A stretch of 64,000 nt of DNA. Origin: Eriocheir sinensis (Eukaryota; Arthropoda; Malacostraca; Decapoda; Varunidae). The position numbers and the translations under genes were made by a program. How positions within the stretch are numbered: the first letter of the stretch is position 1; every line of letters begins with the position of its first letter. This document shows, piece after piece, positions 15,680 through 30,411 of the stretch. The notes under the pieces are model-generated. The model ran no database searches, was not told the origin of the DNA, and saw only the letters and a program-made list of their open reading frames with translations. The stretch is from NCBI RefSeq assembly GCF_024679095.1, contig NW_026111765.1, forward strand, positions 992,001-1,056,000, given 5' to 3'.

Positions 15680-18600
15680 CATAAAATAACGTAAAATTGT
15701 ATAAAACTATATTCAAAAATAAACATAAATAATTAAATTTGTATGAAAATAGATATACAAAAGACACATAAAATAAGCTAAATTTGAATTGAAATAAATA
15801 TAGAAAATACATAAAATAATGTAAATTTGTATAAAAATATATATTCAAATACACATATAATAACGTAAATTTGTAAAAAAATATATAAACAAAATACACA
15901 TTAAATAATGTAAATACGTATAAAAGATATGTACGTAATGTAAAAATATATAAAATTAAAGATGCTAAATACCCATAAAATATCTCATATTTAAAAAATA
16001 TATATATACAAAAATACACATAAAATAATTAAAATTGTATTAAAATAAATATACAAAATACACATACAATAAGGTAGATTTTAATTGAAATAGATATGCA
16101 AAATACACATAAAATAATGAAAATTTTTATCAAAATATATACGAATACACACAATAAAATTACGTAAATTTTTATGAAAATATATATACATAATACACAT
16201 AAAATAATGTAAATACATAGAAAAATATATATACAAAATACACATAAAATAATGTAAATTCGTATCAAAATAAATAAACAAAATTTCCTCTAAAAGAATG
16301 TATATGTGTAGGAAAATATATATATACATAATACAAATAAAAAAATTGTATAAAATAATACAAAAATACACAAAATAATTTAAATTTGTTTCAAAATAGA
16401 TATGCAAAATACAAATGAAATTAGGCAAATTTTTATTGAAATACATATACAAAATACACATAAAATAATGTAAATTTGTATGAAAATATATAAACAAATA
16501 CACATAAGATAACGTAAATTTCCATAAAATATATGTACAAAATATACATTGAATAATGTAAATATGTCTAAAAATATATATACAAAATACACAGAATAGC
16601 GTAAAATCGTATCAAAATAAATAAACAGACAATCAATGAAATAATGTAAATTTGTATGAAAATAAAGATGCAAAATACCCATATAAAAACGCATATTTGT
16701 TTAAAAATATATACAAAATACACATAAAATAATTAAATCTGCATCAAAATAAATATACAAAAGGCACATACAATAAAGAAAATTTGTATTGAAATAGATA
16801 TGCGAAATACACATAAATAATGTAAATTTGTATCAAAATATATATACGAATACATATAAAATAGAGTAAATTTCTATGAAAATATATATTCAAAATACAT
16901 ATAAAATTATGTAAATAAGTATAAAAATATATATATCAAATACACCTAAAATAATAAAAACTCGTATCAAAATAAATAAACAAAATTCCAATAAAAGAAC
17001 GTATATTTGTAGGAAAATAAATATACAAAATTCACATAAAATTACGAAAATTTGAATAAAAATATATACTAAAATACACAAAATTAATTTAAATTTGTAT
17101 GAAAATAGATATACATAATACACATATAATTAGTTAAATTTGTATTTAAATACATGTACAAAATACACATAAAATAATGTAAATTTGTATGAAATGAAAA
17201 CAAATTCACATAAAATAACGTTCATTTGTATGAAATATATATACAAAATATACATAGAATAATGTAAAATCGTATCAAAATAAATACACAGAATATCAAT
17301 AAAATAATGTAAATTTGTATGAAAATAAAGATGCAAAATACCCATAAAATGAGGCAGTTTTTGTATGAAAATACATATACAAAAATACACATAGAATAAT
17401 TAAATTTGTATTAAAATTAATATACAAAATGCACGTACAAAAAGGTAAATTTATATTGAAAAAATATGCAAAATGCACATAAAACAATGTATATTTGTTT
17501 CAAAATATATATACGAATACACATAAAATAACATATATTTCTATAGAAATATATATACAAAATACACATGAAATGACGTAAATACGTATAAAAATATATA
17601 TACGCAATACACATTAAATAATGTGAATTCGCGTCAAAATAAATAAACAAAATATCAATAAAAAATGTGTATTTGTATGAAAATAGATATACAAAATACA
17701 CATAAAATATTTTAAATTTATATAAAACTCTTTTTATAAAAATATATACCAAAATAATAAAAATTTTAAATTTGTATTACAATAACTATACAAAATGCAC
17801 ATACAATAAGGTAGATTTATATTGAAATAGATATGCTAAATACATATAAAACAATGTAAATTTGCTTCAAAATATATATACCAATACACATAAAATAACG
17901 TAGATTACTATAAAAATATATATACAAAATACACATTAAATGAAGTAAATACGTATAAGAAAATGTATACAAAGTACACATAAAATAATTAAATTTGTAT
18001 TAAAATAAATATACAAAATACACATACAATAAGGTGAATCTATATTGAAATAGATATGCAAAATAAACATAAAATAATGTAAATTTGTATCAAATCATAT
18101 ACGAATACACACAATAAAATAACGTAAATTTTTATGAAAATATATATACAAAATACACATAAAATTATGTAAATTCTTATGAAAATAAATGAACAAAATT
18201 CCACTAAAAGAATGTATATTTGTAGGAAAATATAAATACAAAATACAAATAAAATAACTAAAATTTGTATAAAAATACATAAAAAATACATAAGAATAGT
18301 TTAAATTTGTTTGAAAATAGATATGCAAAATACACATAAAATTAGGCAAATCTGTATTGAAATACATATACAAATTACACATAAAATATTGTAAATTTGT
18401 ATGAAAATATATAAACAAATACACATAAAATTGCGTAAATTTATATAAAATATATATACAAAATATACATTAAATAATGTAAATGTGTATAAAAATATAT
18501 ATACAAAATACACATAGAATAATGTAAAATCGTATCAAAATAAATAAACAGAATATCAATAAATAATGTAAATTTGTATGAAAATAAAGATGCAAAATAC

Positions 18601-19570
18601 CCAAATAATAACGGATATTTTTACTAAAATACACATAAAATAATTAAATTTGTATTAAAATAAATATACAAAATACACATACAATATGGTAAATTTGTAT
18701 TAAAATAGATATGCAAAATAAACATAAATAATGTAAATTTGTATCAAAATATATATACGAATACCCATAAAATAGAGTAAATTTCTATGAAAATATATAT
18801 TCAAAACACAAATAAAATGATATAAATAAGTATAAAAATATACATATCAAATACACCTAAAATAATGTAAATTCGTATAAAAATAAATAAACAAAATTAC
18901 GATAAAAGATGCAAGATACACATTAAATAATGTAAATATGTATAAAAAAATATATACAAAAAACAAATAGAATAATGTGAAATCGTATCAAAATAAATAC
19001 ACCGAATATTAATAAAATAATGTAAATTTGTATGAAAATAAAGATGCAAAATTCCCATCAAATAGCGCATTTCTTATAAAAATATATATACCAAAATACA
19101 CATAAAATATTTAAATTTGTATTGAAATAAATATACAAAATGCACATACAATAAGGTAAATTTGTATTGAAAGAGATATGCAAAAATACATATAAAACAA
19201 TGTAAATTTGTTTCAAAATATATATACGAATACACATAAAATAACGTAGATTTCTATAAAAAATATATACAAAATACACATAAAATTAAGTAAATACGTA
19301 TAAAAATAGATATACAAAATACACATAGAATAATGTAAAATTGTTTAAAAAAAAAACAGAATATAAATAAAATAATGTAAATTTGTATGAAAATAAAAAT
19401 GCAAAATACCCATAAAATAAAGCATATTTTTATAAAAATACATATACAAAAATACACATAGCATAATTAAATTTGTATTAAAATTAATATACAAAATGCA
19501 TATACAATAAGGTAAATTTGTATTGAAAAAATATGCAAAATACACATAAAACAGTGTAAATTTATTTCAA
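15680..19570 (-). repeat. Inverted segmental duplication A, arm 1 (arm 2 at 59,125-63,030)
   Basis: About 3.9 kb with many shared rare flaws in mirrored order, listed under blocks 9 and 36. Part of it (17,867-19,305) also has a direct copy at 1-1,485, giving a three-copy family. Arm 2 differs mostly by small losses in A/T runs. Confidence 0.9.
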
Positions 19571-19658
19571 AATCTATATACGAATACTCATAAATCAACG
19601 TAGATTTCTATAGAAATATATATACAAAATATATCAAATGATGTAAACAATTATAAAA

Positions 19659-19881
<223 letters not shown>

Positions 19882-20739
19882 AAGTAAATAAACAAAATAT
19901 CAATAAAAGAATGTGTATTTGTATGAAAATAGATATACAATATACATAAAATCACCTAAATTTGTATAAAACTATATACAAAAATGCACAAAAATAATTT
20001 TAATTTGTATGAAAATAAATATACAAAATACACATAAAATTAGGTAAATTTGTATTGAAATACATTTACAAAATACACATAAAATAATGTAAATTTGAAT
20101 GAAAATATATAAACAAATACACTTAAAATAACGTAAATTTGAATAAAATATATATAAAAAATACACATTAAATAATGTAAATATGTATAAAAGAATATAT
20201 ACAAAACACAAATAGAATAATATAAAATCGTATCAAAATAAATACACAGAATATTAATAAAATAATGTAAATTTGTATGAAAATTAAGATGCAAAATACC
20301 CATAAAATAGCGCATTTTTTATAAAAATATTTATACCAAGACACACATAAAATATTTGAATTTGTATTAAAATAAATATACAAAATGCACATACAATAAG
20401 GTAAATTTGTATTGAAATAGATATGCAAAATACATATAAGACCATATAAATTTTTTTTTAAATATATATACGAGTACACATAAAATAACGTAGATTTCTA
20501 TGCAAATAAATATACAAAATACACATAAAATGAAGTAAATACGTATAAAAAAAGGTATACAAAATACACATAAAATAATGTAAACTCGTATCAAAATAAA
20601 TAAACAAAATACTAATAAAAGAATGCATTGTATATATATAAATATACAAAATACAAATAAAATAACGTAAATTTATATAAAACTATGCAAAATACACAAA
20701 AGTAATTAAATTTGTGTGAAAATAGATATACAAAATACA

Positions 20740-22075
20740 TGTGTATTTTGTATATTTATTTTCATACAAATTGAAATTATTTTGTTTATTTTTTTATATA
20801 TTTTCATACAAATTTTCGTTATTTAATGTGTATTTTGTATATTTATTTTTTCTACAAATATACGTTCTTTTATCTGAATTTTGTTTATTGAATTTGAAAA
20901 GAATTTACCTTATTTTGTATATCTATTTTCATACAAATTAAAATACTTCTGTGTATTTTTGAATATAGTTTTATATAAATTTACGTTATTTTATGTGTAT
21001 TTTGTATATTTATATTTATATAAATACACATTCTTTTATTGGTATTTTGCATATTTATTTTGATACGAATTTACATTATTTTATGTGTATTTTGTATACA
21101 TTTTTTTATACGTATTTACTTCATTTTATGTGTATTTTGTATATATATTTTTATAGAAATCTACGTTATTTTATGTGTATTCGTATATATATTTTGAAAC
21201 AAATTTACATAGTTTTATATGTATTTTGCATATCTATTTCAATACAAATTTACCTTATTGTATGTGTTTTTTGTATATTTATTTTAATACAAATTTAATT
21301 TTTTTATGTGTATTTTGGTATATATATTTTTATAAATAAAAAAATGCGTTATTTTATGGGTACTTTTATAAATATTTTGATACAAATCTACATTATTTTA
21401 TGTATTTTGTATATACATTTCAATTCAAATTTAGCTTTTTTTATCTGTATTTTGTATATCTATTTTCATACGAATTTAATTACTTCTGTGTATTTTTGTA
21501 TATAGTTTTATACAAATTTACGTTATTTTATGTGTATTTTGTATATTTATATTTATTCAAATTTATTTTGATACGAATTTACATTATTTTATATGAATTT
21601 TGTATACATTTTCTTATACGTATTTAATTCATTTTATGTGTATTTTGTATATATATTTTTATTCAAATCTACGTTATTTTATGTGTATTCGTATATATAT
21701 TTTGAAACAAATTTACATTGTTTTATATGTATTTTGCATATCTATTTCAATACAGATTTACCTTATTGTATGTGTATTTTGTATATTTATTTTAATACAA
21801 ATTAATTTTTTCATGTGTATTTTGGTATATATATTTTTATAAAAAATGCGTTATTTAATGGGTATTTTGCATCTTTATTTTCATACAAATTTACATTGTT
21901 TTATTAATATTCTGTGTATTTATTTTGATACGATTTTACATTATTCTATTTGTGTTTTGTATATATTTTTTTATACATATTTACATTATTTTATGTATTT
22001 TGTATTTTAAAACAAATTTACGTTATTTTATGCGCATCTGTTAAAATATTTTGATACAAATTTACATTATTTTGT
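20740..22075 (+). repeat. Satellite block 10, top-strand orientation
   Basis: It starts at an almost perfect zero-spacer palindrome: the GATATACAAAATACA end of the previous block is mirrored by TGTGTATTTTGTATAT. Bases 21,390-22,072 are an inverted copy of 34,845-35,540, sharing the ATGCGCAT-containing monomer (near 22,030) and the TTAATTACTTCTGTG monomer (21,475). It ends in the 12-base palindrome TTTTGTACAAAA at 22,070-22,081. Confidence 0.9.
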
Positions 22076-23499
22076 ACAAAAAACAAATAGAATAATGTAA
22101 AATCGTATCAAAATAAATACACAGAATATCAATAAAATAATGTAAATTTGTATGAAAATAAAGATACAAAATTCCCAAAAATTATCGCATTTTTTATAAA
22201 AATATATTTACCAAAATACACATAAAATATTTAAATTTGTATTGAAATAAATATACAAAATGCATATACAGTAAGGTAAATTTGTATTGAAAGAGATATT
22301 CAAAAATACATATAAAACAATGTAAATTTGTTTCAAAATATATATACGAATACACATAAAATAAAGTAGATTTCTATAGAAATATATATACAAAATACAT
22401 ATGAAATTATGTAAATACGTATAAAAATATATATAAAAAATACATATCAAATAATGTAAATTCGTGTCAAAATAAATAAACAAAATATCATGAAAAGAAT
22501 GTGTATTTGTATGAAAATAGATAATAGATAATAAATTTGTATAAAATATATATGCAAGATACACATTAAATAATGTAAATATGTATAAAAAAGTATATAC
22601 AAAAAACAAATAGAATAATGTAACATCGTATCAAAATAAATACACCGAATATTAATAAAATAATGTAAATTTGTATGAAAATAAAGATGCAAAATTCCCA
22701 TAAAATAGCGCATTTCTTATAAAAATATATATACCAAAAAACACATAAAATATTTAAATTTGCATTGAAATAAATATACAAAATGCACATACAATAAGGT
22801 AATTTTGTATTGAAAGAGATATGCAAAAATACATATAAAACAATGTAAATTTGTTTCAAAATATATATACGAATACAAATAAAAAAACGTAGATTTCTAT
22901 AAAAATATATATACAAAATATACATAAAATTAAGTAAATACGTATAAAAAAATGTATACAAAATACACATAAAATAATGTAATTTCGAATAAGAATAAAT
23001 GTAAATTTGAATGAAAATATAAAAACAAATACACTTAAAATAACGTAAATTTGTATAAAATATATATGCAAGATACACATTAAATAATGTAAATGTGTAT
23101 AAAAATATATATACAAAAAACAAATAGAATAATGTAAAATCGTATCAAAATAAATACACAGAATATCAATAAAATAATGTAAATTTTTATGAAAATAAAG
23201 ATGCAAAATTCCCAAAAATTATCGCATTTTTTATAAAAATATATATACAAAAAATACACATAAAATATTTAAATTTGTATTGAAATAAATATACAAAATG
23301 CATATACAATAAGGAAAATTTGTATTAAAAGAGATATTCAAAAATACATATAAAACAATGTAAATTTGTTTCAAAATATATATACGAATACACATAAAAT
23401 AAAGTAGATTTCTATAGAAATATATATACAAAATACATATGAAATTATGTAAATACGTATAAAAATATATATACAAAATACATATCAAATAATGTAAAT
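22076..23499 (-). repeat. Satellite block 11, short-HOR array, bottom orientation
   Basis: Contains HOR units of about 515-525 bp, recognisable by the truncated monomer GATAATAGATAATAAATTTG at about 22,520. It is the inverted partner of 51,178-52,600, even sharing the GATACAAAATTC variant of the usual GATGCAAAATTC word at about 22,165. The switch at its right end is mirrored at 51,177. Confidence 0.9.
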
Positions 23500-24763
23500 T
23501 TTTGTATATGTATTTTTATAAAAATATGATTTATTTTATGGGTATTTTGCATCTTTATTTTCATACAAATTTACGTTATTTTATTGATATTCTGCTTATT
23601 CATTTTGATACGATTTGACATTATTCTATGTGTATTTTGTATATATTTTTTATACAAATTTACGTTATTTTATGTGTATTTGTTTATATATTTTGACACA
23701 AATTTACAATATTTTATGGGTATTTTGTATATATATTTCAAAAGAAATTTACCTCGTTTTATGTGTATTTTGAATATCTATTTTCATACACTCAAATTAT
23801 TTATATGTATTTTTGTATATATTTCAATACAAATTTTAGTTAAGTTATGTGTATTTTGTAAATCTATTTTCATTCAAATATATATTATTTTATTGGTATT
23901 TTGTTGATTTATATTGATACGAGTTAACATCATTTTATATGTACTTTTTATATATATTTTTATACGCATTTACATTATTTAATATTTATTTTGAATGTAT
24001 AATTTTATACAAATTCATGGTATTTTATGTGTATTTGTATATATATTTTCATATAAATTTACATTATTTTATGTGAATTTTGTACATATATTTCATTACA
24101 AATTTACCTTATTTTATGTTTATTTTGTATGTGTATTTTGTACATTTATATTTATACACGTTTACTCATACAAATTTATATTATTTTATTGGTATTTTGT
24201 TTATTTATTTTGATACGAATTACATGATTATATGTGTATTTTGTACACATTTTTTTATACGTATTTACATTATTTAATGTGTATTTTGTTTATATATTTT
24301 CATACAAATTTACGTTATTATATGTGTATTTGTATAAATATTTTGATACAAATTTACTTTATTTCATGTATTTTGTATATATATTTCAATTCAAATTTAG
24401 CTTATTTTGTGTGTATTTTGTATATATTTTCATACAAATTTAATTACTTCTGTGTATTTTTGTATATAGTTTTATATAAATTTACGTTATTTTATGTGTA
24501 TTTTGTATATTTATATTTATACAAATACACATTCTTTTATTTGTAATTTGTTTATTTATTTTGATACGAATTTACATTATTCTATGTGTATTTTGCATAC
24601 ATTTATTTATACATATTTACTTCATTTTATGTGTATTTTGTATATATATTTTTTATAGAAATCTACGTTATTTTATGTGTATTCGTATACATATTTTGAA
24701 ACAAATTTACATTGCTTTATATGTATTTTGCATATCTATTTTAATACAAATTTACTTTATTGT
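23500..24763 (+). repeat. Satellite block 12, top-strand orientation
   Basis: Inverted partner of 49,912-51,177. It begins with TTTTTGTATATGTATTTTTA directly after an A-rich monomer. The rare decamer CGTTTACTCA at 24,159-24,168 marks a fused pair of monomers and occurs at six other places. It ends at about 24,764 where TTTACTTTATTGTA meets AATATAAAACAATG. Confidence 0.9.
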
Positions 24764-26297
24764 AAATATAAAACAATGTAAATTTCTTTCAAAATATATG
24801 TACGAATACAAATCAAATAACGTAGATTTCTATAAAAATATATATACAAAATACACATAAAATTAAGTAAATACGTATAAAAAAATGTCAACAAAATACA
24901 CATAAAATAATGTAAATTCGAAGCAAAATAAATAAACAAAATACCAATAAAAAAATGTGTATTTGTATAAATATAAATGTACAAAATACACATACAAAAT
25001 AAACATAAAATAAGGTAAATTTGTAATGAAATATATGAACAAAATACACATAAAATAATGTAAATTTATATGAAAATATATATACAAATACACATAAAAT
25101 ACCATGAATTTGTATAAAATTATATATTCAAAATAAATATTAAATAATGTAAATGCGTATAAAAATATATATACAAAGTACATATAAAATAATGTAAATT
25201 CGTATCAATATAAATCAACAAAATACCAATAAAATAATATATATTTGAATGAAAATAGATTTACAAAATACACATAACCTAACTAAAATTTGTATTGAAA
25301 TATATACAAAAATACATAAAAATAATTTGAGTTTGTATGAAAATAGATATTCAAAATACACATAAAACTAGGTAAATTTCTTTTGAAATGTATATACAAA
25401 ATACCCATAAAATATTGTAAATTTGTGTCAAAATATATAAACAAATACACATAAAATAACGTAAATTTGTATGAAAAATATATACAAAATACACATAGAA
25501 TAATGTCAAATCGTATCAAAATGAATGAGCAGAATATCAATAAAATATGAAAATAAAGATGCAAAATACCCATAAAATAAAGCATATTTATATAAAAATA
25601 CATATAGAAAAATACACATAGAATAATTAAATTTGTATTAAAATTAATATACAAAATGCATATACAATAAATTTAAATTTGATTATACTAAATGAAATAA
25701 ATATATAAAATAAACATAAAATAATGTAAATTTGTAATAAAATATATGTAAGAATACACATAAAATAATATAAATTTGTATGAAAATATATATACAAATA
25801 CACATAAAATAATATGAATTTGTATAAAATTTGTTTCAAAATATATACGAATACACACAATAAAATAACGTAAATTTTTATGAAAATGTATATATAAAAT
25901 ACACATAAAATAATTTAAATACGTAGAAAAATATATATACAAAATACACATAAAATAATGTAAATTCGTAAAAAATTAAATACACAAATTTCCAATAAAA
26001 GAATGTATATTTGTAGGAAAATATATATACAAAAAACAAATAAAATAACTATAATTTGTATAAAAATATATACAAAAATACACAAAAATAATTTAAATTT
26101 GTTTAAAAGTAGATATGCAAAATACTCATAAAGTTGGTCAAATTTGTATTGAAATACATATACAAAACTCACATAAAATAATGTAAATTTGTATTAAAAT
26201 ATATAAACAAATACATATAAAATAACATAAATTTGGATAAAATATATATAACAATATACATTAAATATTTTAAATATGTATAAAAATATATTATATT
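24764..26297 (-). repeat. Satellite block 13, bottom-strand orientation
   Basis: Bases 24,764-25,668 are the inverted copy of 49,006-49,911. At about 25,668 the source changes: the rest, 25,660-26,297, is a direct copy of 5,330-5,974, so a recombination joint lies at AATAAATTTAAATTTGATTA. It ends at the same AT palindrome as block 3. Confidence 0.88.
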
Positions 26298-26580
26298 ATA
26301 TATATTTTTATTGATATTTGCGTTATTTATGTGTATTTTGTATATGTTTTCTCATAGAAATTTACATTATTTTATTGGTATTTTGTCTATTTATTTTGAT
26401 ACGAATTAAATGATTATTTGTGTATTTTGTACATTTTTTTATACGCATTTACATTATTTAATGTGTATTTTGTTTATATATTTTTATACAAATTTACGTT
26501 ATTATATGTGTATTTGTATAAGTATTTTGATACAAATTTACATTATTTTATGTATTTTGTATATATATTTCAATTCAAAT
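26298..26580 (+). repeat. Satellite block 14, 283-bp island
   Basis: About six T-rich monomers, a direct copy of 5,975-6,260 with the short GTTATTTATGTG head near 26,322. The island is cut off at 26,580 exactly within a monomer (CAATTCAAAT), where A-rich monomers resume with ACCAATAAAATAATAT. The abrupt end suggests a simple non-homologous joint. Confidence 0.87.
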
Positions 26581-29500
26581 ACCAATAAAATAATATATAT
26601 TTGAATGAAAATTGATTTACAAAATACACATAACATAACTAAAATTTGTATTGAAATATATACAAAAATACATAAAAATAATTTGAGTTTGTATGAAAAT
26701 AGATATTCAAAATACACATAAAACTAGGTAAATTTCTTTTTAAATATATATACAAAATACCCATAAAATATTGTAAATTTGTGTCAAAATATATAAACAA
26801 ATACACATAAAATAACGTAAATTTGTATGAAAAATATATACAAAATACACATAGAATAATGTCAAATCGTATCAAAATGAATGAGCAGAATATCAATAAA
26901 ATAACGTAAATTTGTATGAAAATAAAGATACAAAATACCCATAAAATAAAGCATATTTTTATAAAAATACATATACAAAAATACACATAGAATAATTAAA
27001 TTTGTATTAAAATTAATATACAAAATGCATATACAATAAGGTAAATTTGTATTGAAAAAATAAGCAAAATACACATAAAAGTGTAAATTTGTTTAAAAAT
27101 CTATATACGAATATAATATAACGTAGATTTCTTTAGAAATATCTATACAAAATACACATGAAATGTTGTAAATACGTATAAAAATATATATACAAAATAC
27201 ACATTAAATAATTTAAATTCTCGTCAAAATAAATAAACAAAATATCAATAAAAGAATGTATATTTGTATGAAAATAGATATACAAAATACTCATAAAATA
27301 ACCTAAGTTTGTATAAAACTATATACAAAAATACACAAAAATAGTTTAAATTTGTATGAAAATAAATATACAAAATACATATAAAATTAGGTAAATTTGT
27401 ATTGAAATACATATACAAAATACACATAAAATAATGGAAATTTGAATGAAAATATATAAACATATACACTTAAAATAACGTAAATTTGTATCAAATATAT
27501 ATACAAAATACTAATTAAATAATGTAAATATGTATAAAAAAATATATACAAAACACAAATAGAATAATGTAAAATCGTATAAACAATAAATACACAGAAT
27601 ATTAATAAAATAATGTAAATTTGTATGAAAATAAAGATGCAAAATAGCCATAAAATAACGCATTTTTTATAAAAATATATATACCAAAATACACATAAAA
27701 TATTAAAATTTGTATTAAAATAAATATAAAAAATGCACAAACTATAAGGTAAATTTGTATTGAAATAGATATGCAAAATACATATAAAACAATGTAAATT
27801 TGTTTCAAAATATATATACGTATACACATAAAATAACGTAGATTTCTATAAAAATATATACAAAATACACATAAAATGAAGTAGATACGTATAAAAAAAT
27901 GAAAAAAAATACATAAAAATCGTATCAAAATAAATAAACAAAATACCAGTAAAAGAATGTGTATTTGTAAAAATATAAATATACAAAATACACATAAAAT
28001 ATCGTAAATTTGTATAAAACTATATACAAAAATACACAGAAGTAATTAAATTTGTATGAAAATATATGTACAAAATACAGCTAAAATAAGCTAAATTTGA
28101 ATTGAAATGTACATACAAAATACATAAAATAATGTAAATATGTATCAAAATATTTATACAAATACATATAATAACGTAGATTTGTTTAAAAATATATAAA
28201 CAAAATACACATTAAGTAATGTAAATACGTATAAAAAATATGTACAAAATACACATATAATCATGTAATTCGTATCAAAATAAATAAACAAAATAGCAAT
28301 AAAATAATGTAAATTTGTATGAGAAAACATATACAAATAACGCAAATTTCTATAAAAATATATGTACAAAAATGCACATAAAATAAAGTAAATTTGCCTA
28401 AAAATATATATACAAAACACACACTAAATAATGTAAATGCGTACATAAAATAACCTAAATTTGTATAAAAATATATACAAAAACACACAAAAATAATTTA
28501 AATTTGTTTGAAAAGAGATATACAAAATACACATAAAATTAGGTAAATTTGTATTGAAATACATATACAAAATACACATCAAATAATGTAAATTTGAATG
28601 AAAATATATAAACAAATACACTTAAAATAACGTAAATTTGTATAAAATATATATGCAAGATACACATTAAATAATGTAAATGTGTATAAAAAATATATAC
28701 AAAAAACAAATAGAATAATGTAAAATCGTATCAAAATAAATACACAGAATATCAATAAAATAATGTAAATTTGTATGAAAATAAAGATGCAAAATTCCCA
28801 AAAATTATCGCATTTTTTATAAAAATATATATACCAAAATACACATAAAATATTTAAATTTGTATTGAAATAAATATACAAAATGCATATACAGTAAAGT
28901 AAATTTGTATTAAAAGAGATATTCAAAAATACATATAAAACAATGTAAATTTGTTTCAAAATATATATACGAATACACATAAAATAAAGTAGATTTCTAT
29001 AGAAATATATATACAAAATACATATGAAATTATGTAAATACGTATAAAACTATATATACAAAATACATATCAAATAATGTAAATTCGTGTCAAAATAAAT
29101 AAACAAAATATCATGTAAAGAATGTGTATTTGTATAAAATTAGATAATAGATAATAAATTTGTATAAAATATATTTGCAAGATACTCATTAAATAATGTA
29201 AATATGTATAAAAAAGTATATACAAAAAACAAATAGAATATTGTAAATTCGTATCAAAATAAATACACCGAATATTAATAAAATAATGTAAATTTGTATG
29301 AAAATAAAGATGCAAAATTCCCATAAAATAGCGCATTTCTTATAAAAATATATATACCAAAATACACATAAAATATTTAAATTTGTATTGAAATAAATAT
29401 ACAAAATGCACATACAATAAGGTAAATTTGTATTGAAAGAGATATGCAAAAATACATATAAAACAATGTAAATTTGTTTCAAAATATATATACGAATACA

Positions 29501-30411
29501 AATAAAAAAACGTAGATTTCTATAAAAATATATATACAAAATACACATAAAATTAAGTAAATGCGTATAAAAAAAATGTATACAAAATACACATAAAATA
29601 ATGTAAATTCGATTTAAAATAAATAAACAAAATACCAATAAAAGAATGTGTATTTGGATAAATATAAATATAAAAAATACATATACAAAATAAACATAAA
29701 ATAAGGTAGATTTGTAATAAAATATATGTACAAAATACACATAATATAATGTAAATTTATATGAAAATATATATACAAATACTCATAAAATACCATGAAT
29801 TTGTATAAAAATATATATTCAAAATAAATATAAAATAATGTAAAAGCGTATAAAAATATATATACAAAGTACATATAAAATAATGTAAATTCGTATCAAT
29901 ATAAATCAACAAAACACCAATAAAATAATATATATATATATGAATGAAAATAAATTTACAAAATACACATAACATAACTAAAATTTGTATTAAAATATAT
30001 ACAAAAATACATAGAAATAATTTGATTTTGTATGAAAATAGATATACAAAATACACATAAAACTAGGTAAATTTCTTTTGAAATGTATATACAAAATACC
30101 CATAAAATATTGTAAATTTGTGTTAAAATATATAAACAAATACATATAAAATAACGTAAATTTGTATGAAAAAAATATACAAAATACACATAGAATAATG
30201 TCAATTCGTATCAAAATGAATGAGCAGAATATCAATAAAATAATGTATATTTGTATGAAAATAAAGATGCAAAAAACCAAAAAAATAAAGCATATGTTTA
30301 TAAAAATACAGATACAAAAATACACATCGAATAATTAAATTTGTATTAAAATTAATATACAAAATGCGTATATAATAAGGTAAATTTGTATTGAAAAAAT
30401 ATGCAACATAC
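26581..30411 (-). repeat. Satellite block 15, bottom-strand orientation
   Basis: Bases 26,581-28,620 mirror about 47,380-49,450. Bases 28,640-29,400 carry the short (about 520-bp) HOR with its truncated monomer at about 29,140. Bases 29,740-30,411 mirror 39,430-40,200 and 41,741-42,200. The truncated-monomer marker GTAAATGCGTACATAAAATA lies at 28,431. The block ends at the recurrent junction containing ATGCAACATACACGTTTACT. Confidence 0.9.

Larger units (their letters stand above)
22076..25668. repeat. Inverted segmental duplication B, arm 1 (arm 2 at 49,006-52,600)
   Basis: A 3.6-kb arm made of parts of three orientation blocks. The two internal switches (23,500 and 24,764) pair with 51,177 and 49,911; the coordinate sums are 74,677 and 74,675, so the alignment is essentially gap-free between them. 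The outer ends are the TTTTGTACAAAA palindrome at 22,075 and a joint at 25,668. Confidence 0.91.
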
